7,407 bases of DNA from Gp6-AA40 sp032156805 (GTDB taxonomy: Bacteria > Acidobacteriota > Vicinamibacteria > Vicinamibacterales > UBA2999). The stretch is from positions 1-7,407 of the forward strand of contig JALDXQ010000287.1 in the NCBI GenBank assembly GCA_032156805.1. The letters run 5' to 3'. Below the pieces are notes generated by a model. The model made no database searches. It was not told the origin of the DNA and worked only from the letters and a program-made list of their open reading frames with translations. Positions 4,660 to 7,407 of the stretch are shown here, one piece after another. Both the position numbers and the translations under genes were made by a program. Numbering within the stretch: position 1 is the first letter of the stretch; every line of letters begins with the position of its first letter.

Positions 4660-7401
4660 ATGGAAAGATGGCTCGTCGTGACCAGGCTGACGCGCACGCG
4701 GGTGCTGATCGGGGCGCTGTTGTTGCTGCTCGTGACGGCCGCCTACACCCGCACGCAGTCGCAGGCCGTCTCGGCGATCACGCCGCCTGCCGCTCACTTC
4801 GGCGCCAACATCGGCGACGACTACTTTCTCGCCACGTATTCGCAACTCGAAGCGTACTGGCAGCGGCTGGCGGGCGAGTCGGACCGGATGCGGCTCGTGG
4901 ACATCGGCCGGACGGAAGAAGGCCGCACCCAGTGGATGGCCGTCATCTCATCGCCCGAGAACCTGGCGCGTCTCGATCATTACCGTGATATCTCGCGTCG
5001 TCTCGCGCTGGCCGAGGGATTGACCGATGCGCAAGCGCGCGCTCTGGCGGCCGAGGGTAAAGCGATCGTCTGGATCGACGGCGGATTGCACGCCAACGAA
5101 GTGCTGGGTGCGCAACAGCTGATCGAGACCGTCTATCAGCTCGTCAGCGGCTCCGACGATGAGACGCGTCGATTCCTGCGTGACGTAATCGTGCTGGCCG
5201 TGCACGCCAACCCTGACGGTCATGAGCTGGTGGCGAATTGGTACATGCGTGATGCCGATCCCGCCCGCCGCTCTCTCGCGGGAATTCCACGTCCGTACCA
5301 AAAGTACGTGGGGCACGACAACAACCGCGACTTCTACATGGCGACTCAGGCGGAAACGATCAACATGAACCGTGTCCTCTACCGGGAATGGTTCCCGCAG
5401 ATCGTCTACGACCATCACCAGACGGGACCTCCGGGCACGGTCATGTTCGCGCCGCCGTTTCGCGATCCGTTCAATTACTTCCTCGATCCGTTGATACCGG
5501 TCTCGATCGATCTGATCGGCGCAGCGATGCACGCCCGCTTCGCGGCTGAAGGAAAGGCCGGGGTCACGATGCGAAGCGGGTCGAATTACTCGACGTGGTG
5601 GAATGGCGGACTGCGAACGACCGCCTACTTTCACAATCAGATCGGGTTGCTGACGGAGACCATCGGGAGCCCCACGCCGGGTGAGGTGCCGTTCGTGGCC
5701 GAGAAGCAGCTGCCCACCGCCGATCTGCCGTATCCAATCGCGCCTCAGCGCTGGCGGTTCCGTCAGTCGATCGAGTACTCGGTCACCGCGAACCGTGCCG
5801 TGATCGATGCGGCGTCACGGAATCGCGAAGCCTTGCTCCTCGGTGTGTATCGCATGGGCAGGAACTCGATTGAGCGCGGCAATCGCGACTCATGGACGGT
5901 ATCGCCGCGCGCTCTCGCGGCCACCGGTGCACGTGGCCGTGGCGACTTCGAAGGGCAATTTCGCGATCCGGCGCGTCGCGATGCGAGGGTCTACATCCTG
6001 CCAGCGGATCAACCGGACTTCCTGACCGCGATCAAGTTCGTCGATTCGCTGCTCAAGACGGGGATCACGGTGCACCGCGCGACCACGGCATTCAGCGTGG
6101 CTGGCAAGAGCTACCCGGCCGGGTCATTCGTGGTGAAAACGGCACAGGCGTTTCGTCCTCACGTGCTGGATATGTTCGAGCCGCAGGATCATCCCGATGA
6201 CATCCCGTATCCGGGCGGCCCACCTACTCCTCCGTACGACAGCGCCGGATGGACGCTCGCGTTCCAGATGGGCGTGAAGTTCGATCGGATTCTCGAGGGC
6301 GTCGAGGGACCGTTCGAGCGGGTAGATCGGGTCGCGCCATCTCCGGGTCGCGTGCTCGGGCCGTCGAGTGTGGCCGGCTATGTCGTGAGCCATCATCAGA
6401 ACGACACCTTTACTGCGGTCAGTCGATTGCTCGCTGGCGGCCAGGACGTGTTCTGGCCGCAGAACCGGGCTCTGGGAGACACGGCCAGCGACGTGGGCGT
6501 GATGTACATACCTGCGCGAGGGGGCACGCGCGCGGTGCTCGAGAAGACGGCGGCCGATCTCGGCCTCACGTTCACCGGCGTGACGACGGCACCGGCAGGC
6601 GCAGGGTTGAAGCTCGCGCCCGTCAGAGTCGCGCTGTGGGATCGCTACGGCGGGTCGAGCCCGAGCGGCTGGACGCGCTGGCTCCTCGAGCGATACGGAT
6701 TTCAGTTCGACGTGATCTACGCACAGAGCATCGATGCCGGCGATCTACGCGGCCGCTACGACGTCCTGGTTCTCACGGACGACGCGGTGCTGAATGCTCG
6801 CGATACGAGTGAGGGGCAGGCCGATCGAATTCCCTCCGAGTACCGATCGCGAACCGGCGCCATCACGACCGCGCGTTCGCTGCCGCAGTTGAAGCGGTTC
6901 GTCGACGAGGGAGGTACGTTGATCGCGATCGGCAACTCGACCGCCATTGGAGCGGAGCTGGGGCTGCCAGTCTCGAGTGCGCTCATGCAGGGTCGCGGCG
7001 AGTCGGTACGAGCGCTGACATCGGAGTTGTACTACGTCCCAGGATCGGTGCTGCGCGTGAGCGTCGACAACACGACACCTCTCGGGTACGGATTCGAGCG
7101 TGAGGTGGACGTGTTCTTCGACAGGAGCCCGGTGTTCCGGCTCGCCGATCATGCGATGGGGACAGCGGACCGGGTGGCGTGGTTCTCGAGCGCCTCACCG
7201 CTCCGGAGCGGCTGGGCCTGGGGTCAGAAGTTTCTCGAGAACGGAGTGGCTGTCGTCGATGCGAAGCTCGGGCGCGGTCGAGTGCTGCTGTTCGGGCCCG
7301 AGATCGCCTTTCGCGCGCAGTCGCACGGAACGTTCAAGTTCCTGTTCAACGCGATCTACTACGCGACGGCGAAGCCCGCCGAACTAAGAACGAAGAAATA
7401 A
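4660..7401 (+). CDS. Exported M14-family zinc carboxypeptidase-like protein with C-terminal class I amidotransferase-like domain
   Basis: This 913-residue protein is predicted to hydrolyse peptides outside the cytoplasm. The N-terminus has arginines followed by a hydrophobic run (about 14-29, ALLLLLV), which reads as a Sec signal peptide or anchor. There is no lipobox cysteine; cleavage near the AVSA at 36-39 is possible. The M14 domain spans about 45-390: zinc ligands HANE (H144, E147), HANPDG (182-187), DNNRDFY with substrate-binding N222/R223, third zinc His in YDHHQTG (H252 or, more likely, H253) and the catalytic-type glutamate E333 in GLLTETIGS. The metal and catalytic residues appear intact. 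Residues of about 655-800 (VRVALWDRYGG, the YDVLVLTDDA strand, RFVDEGGTLIAIG) look like a class I glutamine amidotransferase fold, without an obvious catalytic Cys nucleophile. The start could instead be GTG 4678, which gives a more compact signal peptide and has GGAAAG 10 nt upstream. It is translated right after the GNAT gene. Family is sure; substrate is unknown. Confidence 0.92.
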   Translation: MERWLVVTRLTRTRVLIGALLLLLVTAAYTRTQSQAVSAITPPAAHFGANIGDDYFLATYSQLEAYWQRLAGESDRMRLVDIGRTEEGRTQWMAVISSPENLARLDHYRDISRRLALAEGLTDAQARALAAEGKAIVWIDGGLHANEVLGAQQLIETVYQLVSGSDDETRRFLRDVIVLAVHANPDGHELVANWYMRDADPARRSLAGIPRPYQKYVGHDNNRDFYMATQAETINMNRVLYREWFPQIVYDHHQTGPPGTVMFAPPFRDPFNYFLDPLIPVSIDLIGAAMHARFAAEGKAGVTMRSGSNYSTWWNGGLRTTAYFHNQIGLLTETIGSPTPGEVPFVAEKQLPTADLPYPIAPQRWRFRQSIEYSVTANRAVIDAASRNREALLLGVYRMGRNSIERGNRDSWTVSPRALAATGARGRGDFEGQFRDPARRDARVYILPADQPDFLTAIKFVDSLLKTGITVHRATTAFSVAGKSYPAGSFVVKTAQAFRPHVLDMFEPQDHPDDIPYPGGPPTPPYDSAGWTLAFQMGVKFDRILEGVEGPFERVDRVAPSPGRVLGPSSVAGYVVSHHQNDTFTAVSRLLAGGQDVFWPQNRALGDTASDVGVMYIPARGGTRAVLEKTAADLGLTFTGVTTAPAGAGLKLAPVRVALWDRYGGSSPSGWTRWLLERYGFQFDVIYAQSIDAGDLRGRYDVLVLTDDAVLNARDTSEGQADRIPSEYRSRTGAITTARSLPQLKRFVDEGGTLIAIGNSTAIGAELGLPVSSALMQGRGESVRALTSELYYVPGSVLRVSVDNTTPLGYGFEREVDVFFDRSPVFRLADHAMGTADRVAWFSSASPLRSGWAWGQKFLENGVAVVDAKLGRGRVLLFGPEIAFRAQSHGTFKFLFNAIYYATAKPAELRTKK

Positions 7402-7407
7402 GAACGA
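7385..7407 (+). repeat. Direct repeat of TAAGAACGA at the M14 gene end
   Basis: TAAGAACGA occurs at 7385-7393 and again at 7399-7407, a 14-nt period. The second copy begins with the actual stop codon (7399-7401); the first is out of frame. The window ends with the second copy, so it is unknown whether more units follow. Confidence 0.5.

Noticed and set aside
4948..5634. Minus-strand open frame of 228 codons opposite the M14 catalytic region
   Set aside because: It covers the exact stretch that encodes the zinc-binding motifs on the plus strand, and its own product resembles nothing I know.
6249..6812. Plus-strand open frame of 187 codons inside the M14 gene
   Set aside because: It is out of frame within a continuous, well-supported gene and is strongly Arg-rich, typical of a shifted GC-rich frame.

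Overview
The window is a GC-rich, gene-dense bacterial chromosomal segment with six protein-coding genes. Five are complete; the desaturase at the left edge is cut. I see no rRNA, tRNA, CRISPR array, insertion sequence or phage gene. The composition, the long exported M14 peptidase with an amidotransferase-like C-terminal domain, and the two-part GNAT protein would fit an environmental Acidobacteriota-type organism. That placement is an inference from general familiarity and is only moderately supported.

Layout. Bases 1-803 (minus strand) hold a membrane acyl-CoA/fatty-acid desaturase with all three histidine boxes; its C-terminus runs off the window. A divergent promoter region of about 114 bp separates it from a YkgJ/FliB-like cysteine-cluster protein (918-2039, plus). 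After 51 bp comes an orphan receiver-GGDEF diguanylate cyclase (2091-3023, plus). It meets an exonuclease III-type AP endonuclease (3030-3779, minus) tail to tail with 6 bp between stop codons. A second divergent region of 67 bp, rich in TGGATGG-type repeats, leads to a GNAT acetyltransferase (3847-4653, plus). Six bases after its stop starts a large exported M14 zinc carboxypeptidase-like protein (4660-7401, plus).

How the genes work together. The window looks like ordinary housekeeping and accessory genes: lipid desaturation, a probable metal- or Fe-S-binding protein, c-di-GMP signalling, DNA base-excision repair, small-molecule or protein acetylation, and extracytoplasmic peptide hydrolysis. 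The only convincing transcriptional unit is GNAT-M14. The cysteine-cluster gene and the cyclase may be co-transcribed. I found no clear new multi-gene system. The items most worth a second look are the divergent FliB-like protein without flagellar neighbours, the M14/amidotransferase-like fusion coupled to a GNAT gene, and the repeat structures at two gene junctions.
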